This document shows positions 34,731 to 46,554 of a DNA stretch of 64,000 bases, piece after piece. This DNA comes from Adiantum capillus-veneris. Its lineage: Eukaryota; Streptophyta; Polypodiopsida; Polypodiales; Pteridaceae. Within the stretch, counting starts at the first letter, position 1; each line of letters starts with the position of its first letter. A model generated the notes under the pieces. That model saw nothing but the letters and a program-made list of their open reading frames with translations. It ran no database searches and had not been told where the DNA came from. Location: the NCBI GenBank assembly GCA_014529385.2, contig CM043969.1:75624676-75688675 (forward strand). The letters run 5' to 3'. The translations under genes and the position numbers were made by a program.

Positions 34731-35829
34731 ACATAAATGAGGCAGCCAACAGCAGTTTGGTAAAGAGTGACATCAGCAGGATCGCCAGCATCATGTAGAC
34801 TCAACTTCAAACCTGTTTCCATGGGAGTGGCAATAGGTTTGCAATCCTCAAGTCCAAACTTACATAGCAATGTCTCTATGTAACTTTTCTGACACAAGTC
34901 AATACCACCATCACACTGCTTAAAATGTATACCCAAGTAATGATGCAATAGCCCCAAATCCTTCATCTTGAAACTAGCATTCAAATCAGCCTTAAATTCA
35001 GCAATATATCTCTCATTTGGTCCAGTGATCAACAAATCATCGACATAAAGAACCACAATGAGAAGTACATCACCCTCACGCTTTACATACAATGTGCTTT
35101 TTGTTGGACTGTTATGAAAGCCTCGTTTGACCAAATGAGTGTCAGCTTTCTCATACCAAGCACGAGGAGATTGCTTCAACCCATACAAAGCCTTCTTACA
35201 TCTGCACACTTTGTCCTCTTGTCCTTTTATGACAAAACCGCCAGGCTACGTTACATAAACTTCCTCAAATATGTCACCATTCAAGAAAGAAGTAATAATG
35301 TATGATTGATGTACATCCCAACCAAAATGAGCTGCCAATGCACATAGAAAACGCACAGTAGTCATACGACAAGTGGGAGCAAAAGTCTCTTCATAATCTA
35401 TGCCTTTTTGTTGTACATAACCCTTTGCAACAAGTCGAGCCTTATGGCGATCGATCTCACCATCCGGCTTGCGTTTCAACTTGTAAACCCACTTCGTACC
35501 AATGGCCTTTTTGCCAGGAGGCAAATCACATAAAGTCCATGTGTCATTTTCTATAAGTGCATCGTATTCTGATTGCATGGCAGCAATCCAATTTTCTGAA
35601 TTCTGTGCTTCATCAAAAGACAGAGGCTCCTCAACATCATGTAAGCTAGACACAGCCAAAGCATAACAATCTGATGCATAAGATGCATGGCAAGAGCCTG
35701 AACGAGTACGACTAGACAAAGGTGCATCCAATTTACTGTCATGCAAAGTGTGCACCAACCATTTTGGCATACCTCTAGCCTTCTCATTTTCATCCCTTTC
35801 CTCATCAAGTACATCATGTACATCTGCAT
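34731..35829 (-). pseudogene. Copia-3 reverse transcriptase
   Basis: NWIAAMQSEYDALIENDTWTL and KWVYKLKRKPDG, KARLVAKGYVQQKGIDYEETFAP, then the RT core with VLYVDDLLITG (catalytic YVDD). A TAG at about 35246-35248 sits between YVT and PGGF, where copia RTs have Gln; the frame is otherwise continuous across it. Confidence 0.9.
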
Positions 35830-35948
35830 CAGTAAATAGGCTGATCTATAACATTTTTAGAAACCCCCATAGGCTGTACATTTGCCTCATTGGAACTTAA
35901 ATTCGTATTTCCACCACTGAAAAGAGGCAACAAAGTGTCATAAATGTC

Positions 35949-37012
35949 CTATGAGCTTACATTATTGTCTCTAGTACATGATGACAGCAAGGGCTGAACA
36001 GAATCTTCCATAAACACTACATCCCGTGAAACCAGAATATGCTTTGTTTGTGGATGATATAACCTGTAACCTTTGCTTTCAGCACTATAACCAACAAAAA
36101 TACATTTGACAACCTTATCATCCAATTTTCTGCGATGTGTTTGTGGCACCAAAGCATATGCCAAACAGCCAAAAACACGCATGTGCTCAATAGAAGGCTT
36201 TCTATCATGCCATGCTTCATATGGAGTAATAGACTGCAAAGCTTTCGTAGGACACCTGTTAAGTACATAAGTGGCACACATGATGGCCTCAAGCCAAAAG
36301 AATGCGGCAAAGCTTGACTTTTGACCATACATCGTACCATTTCCGTTAGTGACCTGTTTTTCCTCTTAGCAACACCATTTTGCTGAGGTGTATAAGGCAT
36401 TGTACATTGGTGTTTTATCCCACGACTAGCCAGAAATGCATTAAATTCATGAGACATATACTCCCCCCCTCGATCGGAACGGAGGGTGCCCATAATACAT
36501 TTCGAGACATTTTCAACCATAGCCAGAAATTGTTTGAAGCACATAAAAACTTTGGACTTCGCTTTAAGCGGAAATACCCATGCATGCCTGGAGTAATCAT
36601 CAATGAAAGTCACGAAGTAAAGGTAATTGCCCAAGGACGGAGTTTGAATGGGCCCACAAACACGACTATGCACAAGCTGCAACTTGCACGTGGCCCGAAC
36701 TAAACCATCCTTTGGAAACTTAGAACGCTGCATCTTACCTAAAATACAGCCTTCACAAACATGTTTGACAGGTGCTTCAAGAGGCGGCAAAGAAGCAACC
36801 ATATCAGATTTCTGCAAACGCAACAAACTGGCAAAATTCAGATGACCAAAACGTGCATGCCAATGTTTTGCATCTGAAATAGCCCTTGAATCTGCAACAG
36901 CATTTGAAAAATATTGCCCACACTTGTCATACAAAGTGAGCTTATACAGCCCACGACACAAAAGGCTAGATGCAACAATTTCATCACCAAAACTGAGACA
37001 TGAACTGTACAT
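35949..37012 (-). pseudogene. Copia-3 integrase
   Basis: Zinc module HARFGHLNF ... CEGCILGK, then core with HSRVCGPIQ (the first catalytic Asp of the usual HSDVCGP is Arg here), LRSDRGGEYMS and NGVAKRKN (usual NGVAERKN, so the catalytic Glu appears changed to Lys). A frameshift near 36300 moves the C-terminal part (AYALVPQTHRRKLDDKVVKC, FVGYSAESKGYRLY) to another frame. Two of three catalytic residues are lost. Confidence 0.88.
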
Positions 37013-38376
37013 CTGTCATCCACAAATTTGACTACAAGTCCAAGTCTAGCAAGTGCGGATATAGACAAGAGATTCTTCTTGATCCCAGGTACATAAAGTG
37101 CATCAACAAGTGTGAAGGAACTGCCATTTGCAGCAGTAAGCACAATCTTTCCAACTCCCTGAACTGGATAAGAGGCATTGTTGGAACAAGTGACTGAATT
37201 CCCATGAGGGACAGACTCGAGAAAGGTAAACAATTCATGATGTGAGGTAATATGCTTTGTAGCACCACTAGCGAAATACCACACATGTGAATCTGCAGCA
37301 ACTGACAAGCATGCATCATGGACAACAGGATTGTAAGTGCACTCTGCGCTAAAAGCCCATTCTGCATCAACATCAGCAACATAGTCTCCTTTCATTGAAG
37401 ACTCAACAATGGCTGCATTTGTAGTGGAACCAACATTTGCAATGGAACCACCCTCTTTCTTCTTAGCCTCTTTGGCCTTCAACTTAGGACACGACTTGAT
37501 CAAGTGATCATTAGCTTTACAATAATGGCAACGCATCTTCTTTTTGCCCTTATCACCAGAATTTCCAGACAAATTGATGCCAGCAAAAGCATTAGGAACA
37601 GAAGTTTTGCCACTCACAGCAGAACCATAAGAAGTGGCCGCATTGCTGTTACCACCCTTTCTTTGAGAAGCAATAAAAGCCTGTTCAACTGCACACTGCC
37701 TAGTTCTGTTTTTTGTGGAAAGTGACTCTTGCAACAACAATGTGCATAATGCATCAAACTTGACAACTTCAGGATTTCCTTGGGTCATCAGTCTCCAAGT
37801 ACTAGCAAAAGTCTGGTAGAAATCTGGTAAAGCATCAAGAACAGTCTACACAAGGGAACTGTCTGAAATGACTTCACCTGCAGAAATAAGTTGCTCATTG
37901 ATATCCTTGACACTAGCAAGGAAAGTGTCCATAGCATCTTCCTCATGCATAATCTTCAACTCCAGCTCTTTACGCAGCAAAGCAATTTTAGCCTCATTGC
38001 GGCTTGCATAAAGACCTGCTAGAATATCCCAAGCCTGTTTTGCAAATTTTGTTGAACGAATGTGAGGAACAATGGTGCGCTTCACAGACAACGCAATCAA
38101 TGCATGAGCCTGTGCATCATTTACATCCCAACGAGCTTGTTCTGTCGTAGGCAAAACAACTCTAAGAGCAGCAATCCTTGCAGCAAGACCTGCAACATCC
38201 TCAACATCGCCTACATCCTCAGAACCAGGACGTACATCAATGCCCTGCACAATGTTCCAGACGCCCTTTGACACAAGAACATGTTGCATCATATAAGCCC
38301 AGATAGGGTAGTTGTCCCCATCCAACCTGTCCTCAGCAGCAAACATCTTGAACACATCTATGTTGTTGTCAGCCAT
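36838..38376 (-). pseudogene. Copia-3 gag and protease
   Basis: Gag from the Met at 38376 (MADNNIDVFKMFAAEDRLDG) with the gag core; a TAG at about 37846-37848 splits an otherwise single frame. The zinc knuckle CHYCKANDHLIKSC is kept. At the protease site WYFASGATKHIT, the catalytic Asp of D-SGAT is Ala. The frame is lost near 37012. Confidence 0.9.
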
Positions 38377-38724
38377 GGTAAATGCTGCACCTGATGTGAA
38401 AACTGCCCGAAAATAGAAGAAACTGAGCGGGAACAACCCGTGCTATATAGCACAAACCGTAGAAGACTATGAGGCACCTGTTATGCAAAAAATGGCACTG
38501 ACAGAAATTTTGCACAAAATGACGCAATAGCATGTGCAGTACTGGCTGTAGTGAAAACGGAGGCCAAAATGAGCCTGAATCAGAAATCTGAGCAGACTGA
38601 GCTCTACGAGTTCCCCCGAAATTTTTGTCGACCTGCGAACGCTTGCCAAAACTCACTGAAATCGAAAAAAGTGAGCAAGCGTGTGCTGGAGCAGCTTGCG
38701 ACTAAGCCCGGGAGGACGCAACCT

Positions 38725-38736
38725 GCTCTGATACTA
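38725..38736 (-). promoter_or_regulatory. Copia-3 primer-binding site
   Basis: Minus strand TAGTATCAGAGC, one change from the iMet site TGGTATCAGAGC, just inside the 5' LTR. Confidence 0.8.
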
Positions 38737-38738
38737 AT

Positions 38739-38965
38739 TGTTGGAATTAGGGTTGCAGAGAAACGCACACAGCTTGGAGAAGAAGAAGGAAGCTCAAGGC
38801 ACACAATAGAGAGTGTGTTACTTAGTGTGCAATGGAAAGATAGATAGCCCTAGAGTGATGGGCGTATATACAATGCTCGGGGGAAAAAACCTCCTAAAGA
38901 GGGAAAAAATGCCCCGACGGTCCTAGTGTGTTCACACACATCACTACCACATGTATATGGTAACA
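38739..38965 (-). repeat. Copia-3 5' LTR, 227 bp
   Basis: TGTTGGAATTAGGG to ATATGGTAACA; partner of 33782-34007. Confidence 0.92.
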
Positions 38966-38970
38966 GATTG

Positions 38971-40060
38971 CCTGCTCACATGATACCACTACAAAGGGGA
39001 TGGCATGATTTGAATCTCAAAGACTTTCATTTATCACTTGAAGGAGGATGGTAGAATCAACTTCGAAGCTTTTCAGAATCACTTCACCAACGGCTAATGT
39101 AGATGTATGTTGCCTGCTTGACCCAACCCGGTCAAGACGTTGAGAATCAATTAGCAAAAGGATAAACACAAGAAAGACCATGAGCTTTGAGGTTGCAAAT
39201 TCCAAAACAAAACCAATAGGCTCTTACCAATCTCCTACTTTTGCATAAAGAAGACAAGCAACATTCCTCCAATGTATATTTTATGTGATGAGTCACCCAC
39301 AAGTGCATACAAAAGGATTTCTATCAACATATTTATCTTTGCATCCAACAAAGTATACTCAATATGTTGCCATAATTGTTCAACCAAGTTTGTAGTGTCC
39401 ACATTTTTGTGTTCAAATAGATGCCCAAATTTTGGCCACTTTCTTAATACTACACCAACCATTTGTCAGATAACACTCGATATTCACACGTGTTGAATAT
39501 GCATGCAACAACTCTCTATATCCTAAATCTAAAATCTCTTCAGTTGGTGCTTGCATTAAATTTGACAAGCGATGATAGAGATATCACCTCTCTTGTCCTT
39601 AGGGACTGGGAAATTTAATTGGACACATTGATTATTAGCAAGGCTAGTTGGTGTTTTTCACACCAAAAGAAACAGAAAGCTATGCCAACAATTGCATACC
39701 TTCAGTAATAGGTTCTCCACCATGCCTTTTTAACATGAAATCAGCATAGCAGCACATGAAATCCGACTTGTTCTTGATTTCCCACATCATCTGTTCTTCA
39801 ATAATGAGGATCTTGATTGACCACCCTCAGGATCGCTTCCAGCTCTTGTTGGTTCTTGTCAATGACATTAGCTGCATGCCGAATTTGGCCTAGCTTTGAA
39901 AAGACCATTTTGAAGGTCACCTCCAAATCCACTTTCTCTTGATTTGTTCCCACAACATTCATGCATAACAAGGGGCGACACCTTACAAAATCTTCTATAT
40001 CACGTGTAATCAAAGCACTAGCAAATGAGGTATTACAACATGCATTAAGCAAGCAACATT
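38971..40060 (-). pseudogene. Degenerate MULE/SWIM-like transposase remnant (tentative)
   Basis: Two minus-strand segments stand out. 39462-39235 reads KWPKFGHLFEHKNVDTTNLV ... EQLWQHIEYTLLDAKINMLIEILLYALV, which resembles the 'TNN..E..H..LK...L.....N..ID.LL..L' region of MULE-type transposases. 40052-39798 (VTFKMVFSKLGQIRHAANVI) has no family I know. Stops lie between, and no terminal inverted repeats were found. The assignment rests on one weak motif. Confidence 0.3.
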
Positions 40061-40576
40061 AGTCGTAGCCCGCCTTTCTAGATGACAACATAACAAGTTT
40101 ACTCTACGCAAATCTATTGATTACTAAGATGCAACAAGCACATGAGTTATACCTTCATATGAAGTTGTTGAATAAGAGGCAGAGCTGGACAAGGCCTCAA
40201 GGAGATGGGTTGCTCTTTGGCCTATGGCTCATAGGATAAGGGTTATAAACTAGTCGTGTGAGAAGGGCCACAGAGTGCGAGAAAATCAAATGATGTCTTG
40301 TGGGAGAAGGGCCTTGTGAGAGGGGTTGCATAGTGTGGTCACCCAATGTCTCCTGAGAGTCGGATAGCAATGGGCCATGGGTTGGAAGGCTCGAGGTGAG
40401 TCTTTTGCTCTTGTAAGTTCCCTTAAGGTTTGAGCTTGATCGCTAAGTTGAGAAGGGCCAGAAAGCACCCACGAGTAGCTACCTCATAGCACCTAGTGTG
40501 TGTTGTATGTTTGTTGCTCACTGTAGTGCAATTCTCACACTCTCTCAAGTGAAAGTTGGATTCTGGTCTCAGTATA
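40061..40576. other. Stretch with no recognised feature
   Basis: No ORF with a known domain, no repeats matching elsewhere in the window. It is the left flank of Copia-2. Confidence 0.5.
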
Positions 40577-40581
40577 GTGTG

Positions 40582-40839
40582 TGTTAGGTTTAATGGCCAT
40601 GTGGCCGACCGCCCATCACTAACTGCCGCTAACCCTAAGTGTACAGCTATACACTTGTGTGAGTCACTAACACTAAGTACAATGTGTATTGTGCCATGCA
40701 TAAGATAAGAGAAGAAAGAAAGGGGGCATACAATACGTTGGCTCTCCCCCTTCAACCTATGTGTGGCTATGGTGGTGTGTGTGTGTGAGTGTGTGCGTGC
40801 GTATTCTTCTTTCGTTGTACTCCCAGCTCCTCCCCATCA
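40582..40839 (+). repeat. Copia-2 5' LTR, 258 bp
   Basis: TGTTAGGTTTAATGGCC to TCCTCCCCATCA; contains a (TG)n run near its end. Confidence 0.9.
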
Positions 40840-40841
40840 TC

Positions 40842-40853
40842 TGGTATCAGAGC
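40842..40853 (+). promoter_or_regulatory. Copia-2 primer-binding site
   Basis: TGGTATCAGAGC (initiator tRNA-Met type), two bases after the LTR. Confidence 0.92.
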
Positions 40854-41915
40854 GGTTTCATTCCCGAAATCGTTTCCGCGCGCGCGCACACTTTCAAGAG
40901 TGCAAACAGGATTTCGATTTCGCCATTGGTAAGTTCAGCTTCCCGAGAGAATTTCCACCAAGCGTCCTGGCGTTTTACCCCCCTTTTGGAGCCATTCGAG
41001 CCATTAGAAACCCCATTCGAGCTATGGTTCAGGAGCTGAAATTTTCAGCCCTCTTGTGGTAATTTGTGCTGCAGTGCTTCCATAGCCAGTTACAGCTACC
41101 TTTGTTGCAGTCTCTTCCATCTACGAGAGCCCACGGCTCATTCGAGAGTGTGTAGCCTCTTTCGGAGTGGCCTCATACACACACATAGAGTGGGAGCTTG
41201 ACAGCATTGTCTTCTTCGACTATAGGTACAGATACAGGTACAAGCTACAGGTTTCAGTGCTTGCGATATTATGGTTCCAGTGGGAGAAATTGTTTATGCG
41301 TACATGCATATGTTGACACTTTTGACAGTGTTTGAGCTCTTTTGAGAGCGGATTGACTTCCCACAGGGATGTTTAGTTGCAAGCACATGATTTTGACGCC
41401 TGTTTGAGCGTCTTGATAGACTTGTACATCTTTGTGGATACTGCCATTGTACGCTTTTGTGGAGCCATCTTTTGGCTAGTACGGTAGTCTTGGCCATTTC
41501 TGAGACTTGGTCTGGAAGATAGCCATTTTTGAGACTTGGCTATACGTTTTTTGCTGCATAACCTACGTTGTTGAGGGTCAATAGCGTGATGTTTTCATTG
41601 AGCTAGGGTATTCTCAAATGTGGAGATACCTTCGGTGATACAGGTAGCTGGAGCATCCCTTATGAGGCCTCGCCATAGGACATGAATAGAGTGGTATAGG
41701 TGCTTTTGATGCCGAGTTGGCAGTCTATGGTCAGTTTGACTGTTTATGCACCTCAGTTGGTCTCTATACAGTGTGCTTTTGAGAGGCATTGCTCTCTTTT
41801 ATGCTTTGTGAGTGACATACTTGGTCATTTTGTCTCGTATTTTGGTTGACATAGTCCCAAATACAAAGGAGACTCTGTCGAAATTTTCCCAGAATCTTTT
41901 GGTAGTTTTGTCACC
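40854..41915 (+). other. Copia-2 5' leader
   Basis: About 1.06 kb, noncoding. The first ~400 bp resembles the Copia-1 leader and contains a shortened TACAGG-like run at about 41225-41255. Confidence 0.7.
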
Positions 41916-43187
41916 ATGTCTACTAGCAAAGACCGTGACATTTATGACATAAAGAAGTTCGATGGCACTAATTTTCAGCTTTGGAAGAATCAGATGCAAG
42001 ATGTGCTTGTCCAAAAGAAACAAAAATTGCCTATTATTTATGCGACACGGACTGAAGAGATGAATTTGACTCAGTTTCAATGGGAGGAGCTTGATGAGCT
42101 ATGCAGATCTACTATTAGATTGCACCTTGCCGAGTCAGTGTACTTTTCAGTGCTAGAATGTGAATCTGCCTATGCTTTATGGCAAAAGTTATGCAACACT
42201 TATGACAAGGATACGGCAAGTAATAAGGTTTTCATGATGCGAAAATTGTTTAACCTTCGCATGAAGGAGTCAGCCAGTGTTGCTAGTCATATTAATGACT
42301 TTGATTCTCTATTTGCCCAGATTCGTGCACAACGGATCAATATTGATGACGAGATAAAAGCAATCTTCTTACTTTGTTCGTTGCCACCCTCATGGGATAT
42401 CTTTTGCACAGCTGTCAGTAACTCTGCTCCTAATGGTACGCTAGTGTACATTGATGTCACTAGTTCTCTTCTGTCAGAGGAAATGCGTTGCAAGGCTATG
42501 GATAGCTCGCATCATGGCGAAGCTCATTATGTACAAAAGGATGGAAAACAGCGTAAAGGTCATTCTTGGAATCGTGAATCCAAGAAAGAGGGCAATAGAG
42601 ATGCTTCAAAGGGTAGATCAAAGTCTCCTGGTCGTCGCAATGTTCAATGCCATTATTGTGATAAGTTTGGTCACATAAAGAAGGATTGTTATGCTTGGAA
42701 GCGTGACAAAGGTAAAGGCAAAGGCAAAGACAATGATGATAAAGAGGAGAAACCAAAGAGTTCGGTTAAGATTGAAGAACTGAAAATAGTGCAAGATGAT
42801 TGTGATGCACAAAACATCAATATGTTGACTGAAAACAATGATGTATTTTATGATGCACAAGAAACTCTATCTTTGCAGAGTTCTATGCCAGCAGAGCTAC
42901 TTGTTAGTGGTGAAGTGTCCCATACATGGATTCTTGATTCGAGCACTTCGTTGCATGTCACACCTCATAGGCATTGGTTTACTACATATGAGGAAACCAT
43001 TGGCACTGTTACGCTAGGTGACAGCTACTCTTGTGACATTGTGGGCATAGGTGATATTGCTATGGTTATGGCAAATGGGGTGAGGTTTACCATACATAAT
43101 GTTCGTCATGTTCCAGCTTTGACACGAAATTTGATTTCGGTTGGACATCTTGATGACTTGGGTTACAAAGTCACTTTTCATCAGTAG
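41916..43187 (+). pseudogene. Copia-2 gag and protease
   Basis: 423 codons: gag start MSTSKDRDIYDIKKFDGTNF, zinc knuckle CHYCDKFGHIKKDC, and protease site WILDSSTSLHVTPH, where the catalytic DSGA reads DSST. After VTFHQ a TAG ends the frame. Compared with Copia-1 about 40 codons of the linker before the integrase are missing, so a deletion is involved. Confidence 0.9.
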
Positions 43188-43195
43188 TTCTTTCT

Positions 43196-44076
43196 GTAAC
43201 CGAGCTGCCAATTGTTGCTTTGTGGCATAGCCGGTTAGGTCATATGTCAAAGAAGGGAATGGAAACTCTTTCTCATTTGGGCTACTTACCGTCTTTATCA
43301 TTTTCTGATTTTCCCTTTTGTGAACACTGTCAATATGTTAAGCAAACACGAGCACATCGTACACAGTCTTTTGACAAAGAAAGAAAGCCCTTAGAGCTTG
43401 TGCATAGTGATTTATGTGGGCCTATGCCTTCTAAATCCCATGGTGGTGCGTCTTATTATGTTACATTCATTGACGATGCAACACGACATGTTTGGGTTTA
43501 TGCCATGAAGTCTAAAGATGAGACTTTTTCTTGTTTCAAAAAGTTCTTATCTAGTGTGGAAACTCAGTCTGAACATAAGTTGAAAGCTTTACACTCAGAC
43601 AATGGTGGAGAATATGTCTCCAAAGAGTTTGCAGACTTTTGTTCAAGTAGGGGAATTAAGCGCGAGTTTACAGCTCCTTATACCCCTGCACAAAATGCTG
43701 TTGCCGAACGAATGAATAGGACCATCCAAGAGAGGATTATGTCTATGCTATCACAGGCTAATTTACCGCAAGCGTTTTGTGCTGAAGCATTATACAATGC
43801 TGTGTATTTGATCTATAGATCACCACATGCTTCATTACAGTTTCGTGTACCTTTGGAGTTATGGTCAGGACATAAGTTGTCTTATGAAAAACTCCGTACA
43901 TTTGGCTACGAAGCTTATGCACATGTACCCAAGAAGTTGCGTGCTAAGCTTGACCTAAGTCCAGGAAATGTATCTTTATTGGCTATGGTGTAGATGGTCA
44001 ATTTGGCTATCATTTATGGGATCTGGAAAGTCGATTAGTAATCCGTAGCAGTGATGTTGTCTTCAATGAGACCAAG
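43196..44076 (+). pseudogene. Copia-2 integrase
   Basis: HSRLGHMSKKGME ... CEHCQYVK zinc module; catalytic HSDLCGP, HSDNGGEY and AVAERMN, so D-D-E is intact. A one-base loss near 43955 (after KLRAKLDL) ends the 257-codon frame at 43993; the GYGVDG...GYHLWD block continues in another frame up to RT. Confidence 0.9.
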
Positions 44077-45828
44077 ATGCATAGGCAACCAACAAAAGAG
44101 GTTGAATTCCGGAAAGTGACGTTTTCCGATGTATCACCTCCTGTACAGATAGCTCCAGATCCAGTTAGTACACAGGCTAGTACAAGCTCTGATCAGCCGA
44201 GGAGATCTCTAAGAGTCTCACATCCGCCAGAATGGTTTGTTCCAGGTGTGGACTTTGTGTTGCTGACAGATAGTGGTGAGCCTTCTTGTTACAAAGAGGC
44301 TATGCTAGCCAATGATAAGGTTCAGTGGGAACATGCCATGAAGAGGGAGCTATCCAGTATTGCAAAGAACAAAACATGGGAACTTGTTCCATTGCCAAAA
44401 GGTAGGAAAGCTTTGCCTTGTAAATGGGTTTACAAGAAGAAGGCTGCATCAAATGTTGAGAATTACAAAGCTCGTTTAGTGGCCAAAGGTTTCAAGCAAG
44501 AATATGGTGTAGATTTCCAGGAAATCTTTTCTCTAGTGGTCAAGATGACGACACTAAGAATGTTGCTTGCTTTGGTTGCCACTGAAGATATGGAGCTTGA
44601 TCAAATGGATGTCATTACAGCTTTCTTACATGGTGATCTTGAGGAAGAGATTTATATGCAGCAACCTGAAGGGTTTGTGCTCAAGGTCAAGGAACATTTG
44701 GTCTGTAAGCTTCTGAAAAGTCTCTATGGCTTGAAGCAATTGTCCAGACAATGGTATCAAAAGTTTGATGCATTTATGCGTTCCCTAGGCTATAAGCGCA
44801 GTAATGAGGATCCATGTCTTTACATGAAAAGACAACCAAATGGACAACTTATTATGCTTATCCTTTATGTAGATGACATGCTTATTGCTGGTCATTCTAA
44901 GAAGGACATTGCTGACTTGAAAACCAAGCTAAAAAGTCAATTCGACATGAAAGATTTGGGTGAAGCCAATCACATTTTGGGTATGCGCATTACTCGTGAT
45001 CGTAAGAAGAGGTTGTTGTACCTTTCTCAAAAAGAGTATGTGCACAAGGTTCTTGATCATTTCAACATGCAGAAGGGGAAGGCCTTGAGTACTCCATTGC
45101 CTTCATATTTGAAACTTAGCAAGAACGCTTGTCCCAAATCTGTTGAGAAAAAAGCTGCGATGGCTAAAATTCCTTATGCTTCAGCTTGTGGTAGTCTCAT
45201 GTATGCCATGGTGGCTACAAGACGTGACATTGCACATGCAGTGGGAGTTGTCAGCAGATTTATGTCTAACCCTGGTAAAAAGCATTGGGATGTTGTCAAG
45301 TCGATTCTCAGATACTTGAGTGGCACTGCAAATAGACAGTTATGCTATGGTCGTGGAGAGTCACCCATTCAGGGATTTGTAGACAGTGACTATGCAGGCT
45401 GTGTTGACAGTCGTAAATCAACAACAGGTTGGATTTACACATTTGCTGGTTCTGCTATTTCTTGGAGATCTGTTCTTCAAGATTGTACATCCATTTCTAC
45501 CACAGAGGCAGAGTATGTTGCATTGAGTGAAGCATGCAAAGAAGCTATTTGGCTTGCTTGCCTAGTGAAAGATCTTGGATTGGAACAGTGTACACCAGTT
45601 CTTCATTGTGACAGTCAAAGTGCTATTGCCTTGGCTAACAATCCAGTGTTTCATTCCAGAACGAAACACATTGATGTGCGCTATCACTTTAGTCGCCTTG
45701 AATGCCTGGCAAACAAGAGCCTTGATTTAGTGAAGATTCCTACATCAGAGAACACAACGGATGCACTCACTAAGAGTCTCTCCAGCCATCAGTTTCAACA
45801 CTGTCGTAAGTTGATGGGCATTGGGTGA
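44077..45828 (+). pseudogene. Copia-2 reverse transcriptase and RNase H
   Basis: 583 open codons. KWVYKKKAASNVENYKARLV, LDQMDVITAFLHGDL, LYVDDMLIAG (YVDD), then RNase H DSDYAGCVDSRKSTTGW, STTEAEYVALSEA and CDSQSAIALANNPVFHSRTK. Ends HCRKLMGIG. No internal stop, so this half could be expressed if translated, though the upstream lesions block the polyprotein. Confidence 0.92.
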
Positions 45829-45872
45829 AGAGTGGTGCTCTTCCATTTTTATAGTCTCCCACATTGGCCATC

Positions 45873-46142
45873 AAGTGGGAGAATCTTAGGTTTAATGGCT
45901 ATGTGGCCGACCGCCCATCACTAACTGCCGCTAACTCTAAGTGTATAGCTATACACTTGTGTGAGCCACTAACACTAAGTACAATGTGTATTGTGCCTTA
46001 GTGCATAAGATAAGAGAAGAAAGAAAGGGGGCATACAATACGTTGGCTCTCCCCCTTCAACCTGTGTGTGGCTATGGTGGTGTGTGTGTGAGTGTGTGCG
46101 TGCGTATTCTTCTTCCGTTGTGCTCCCAGCTCCTCCCCATCA
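45873..46142 (+). repeat. Copia-2 PPT and 3' LTR
   Basis: AAGTGGGAGAA (45873-45883) then a 259-bp LTR starting TCTTAGG: the terminal TG has become TC. Confidence 0.88.
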
Positions 46143-46554
46143 ATGTGATGTGCTCATTCTCTCGAGTCTTGACTCAAATGGAAGTTATGGCCTCTAGAGT
46201 TCAAGATTCATTGAGCCTAGTTATAAGAAGACTAATACTATCTTGGAAAGTTGTTGCCTACTCACTCCTTGGGATCCATTTGGCCCCACGAGTTCATCCC
46301 CAAAGGAATGGCCCTATCCAATCCCATATCTTTCAAAACTTTGGGAAAATATTATCCCATTTGTCCATGCATTGTAATGTGAGCTCTTGTAACTCCCCCT
46401 CCTTGCACCATTTTGCCACCTTGCACCAAGGGGCATCCAAGGACAACACCTACTCGGCTCTCTACCCTATGCTTCAGCCAAGAGCTTATGGAGATGGAGT
46501 TTTGTATCTGCCAAGATACAAGCCTCCTATGAGATCCAATTGCCATAATTAGCA
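46143..46554. other. Copia-2 right flank, no gene recognised
   Basis: No motif or repeat match was found; the overlapping ORFs on both strands are short. Confidence 0.4.

Larger units (their letters stand above)
33782..38965 (-). mobile_element. Copia-3: Ty1/copia retrotransposon, TSD GATTG
   Basis: 5,184 bp bounded by two LTRs, 33782-34007 (3') and 38739-38965 (5'), and by a perfect TSD GATTG (33777-33781 and 38966-38970). Domain order on the minus strand: gag, PR, INT, RT, RH. Several stops and frameshifts. Confidence 0.93.
40582..46142 (+). mobile_element. Copia-2: Ty1/copia retrotransposon
   Basis: 5' LTR 40582-40839, iMet PBS, leader, gag-pol, PPT and 3' LTR 45884-46142. Flanks GTGTG (40577-40581) and ATGTG (46143-46147) match at four of five positions. 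It belongs to the same broader family as Copia-1 (leader and gag-pol similar) but with unrelated-looking LTRs. Confidence 0.9.
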
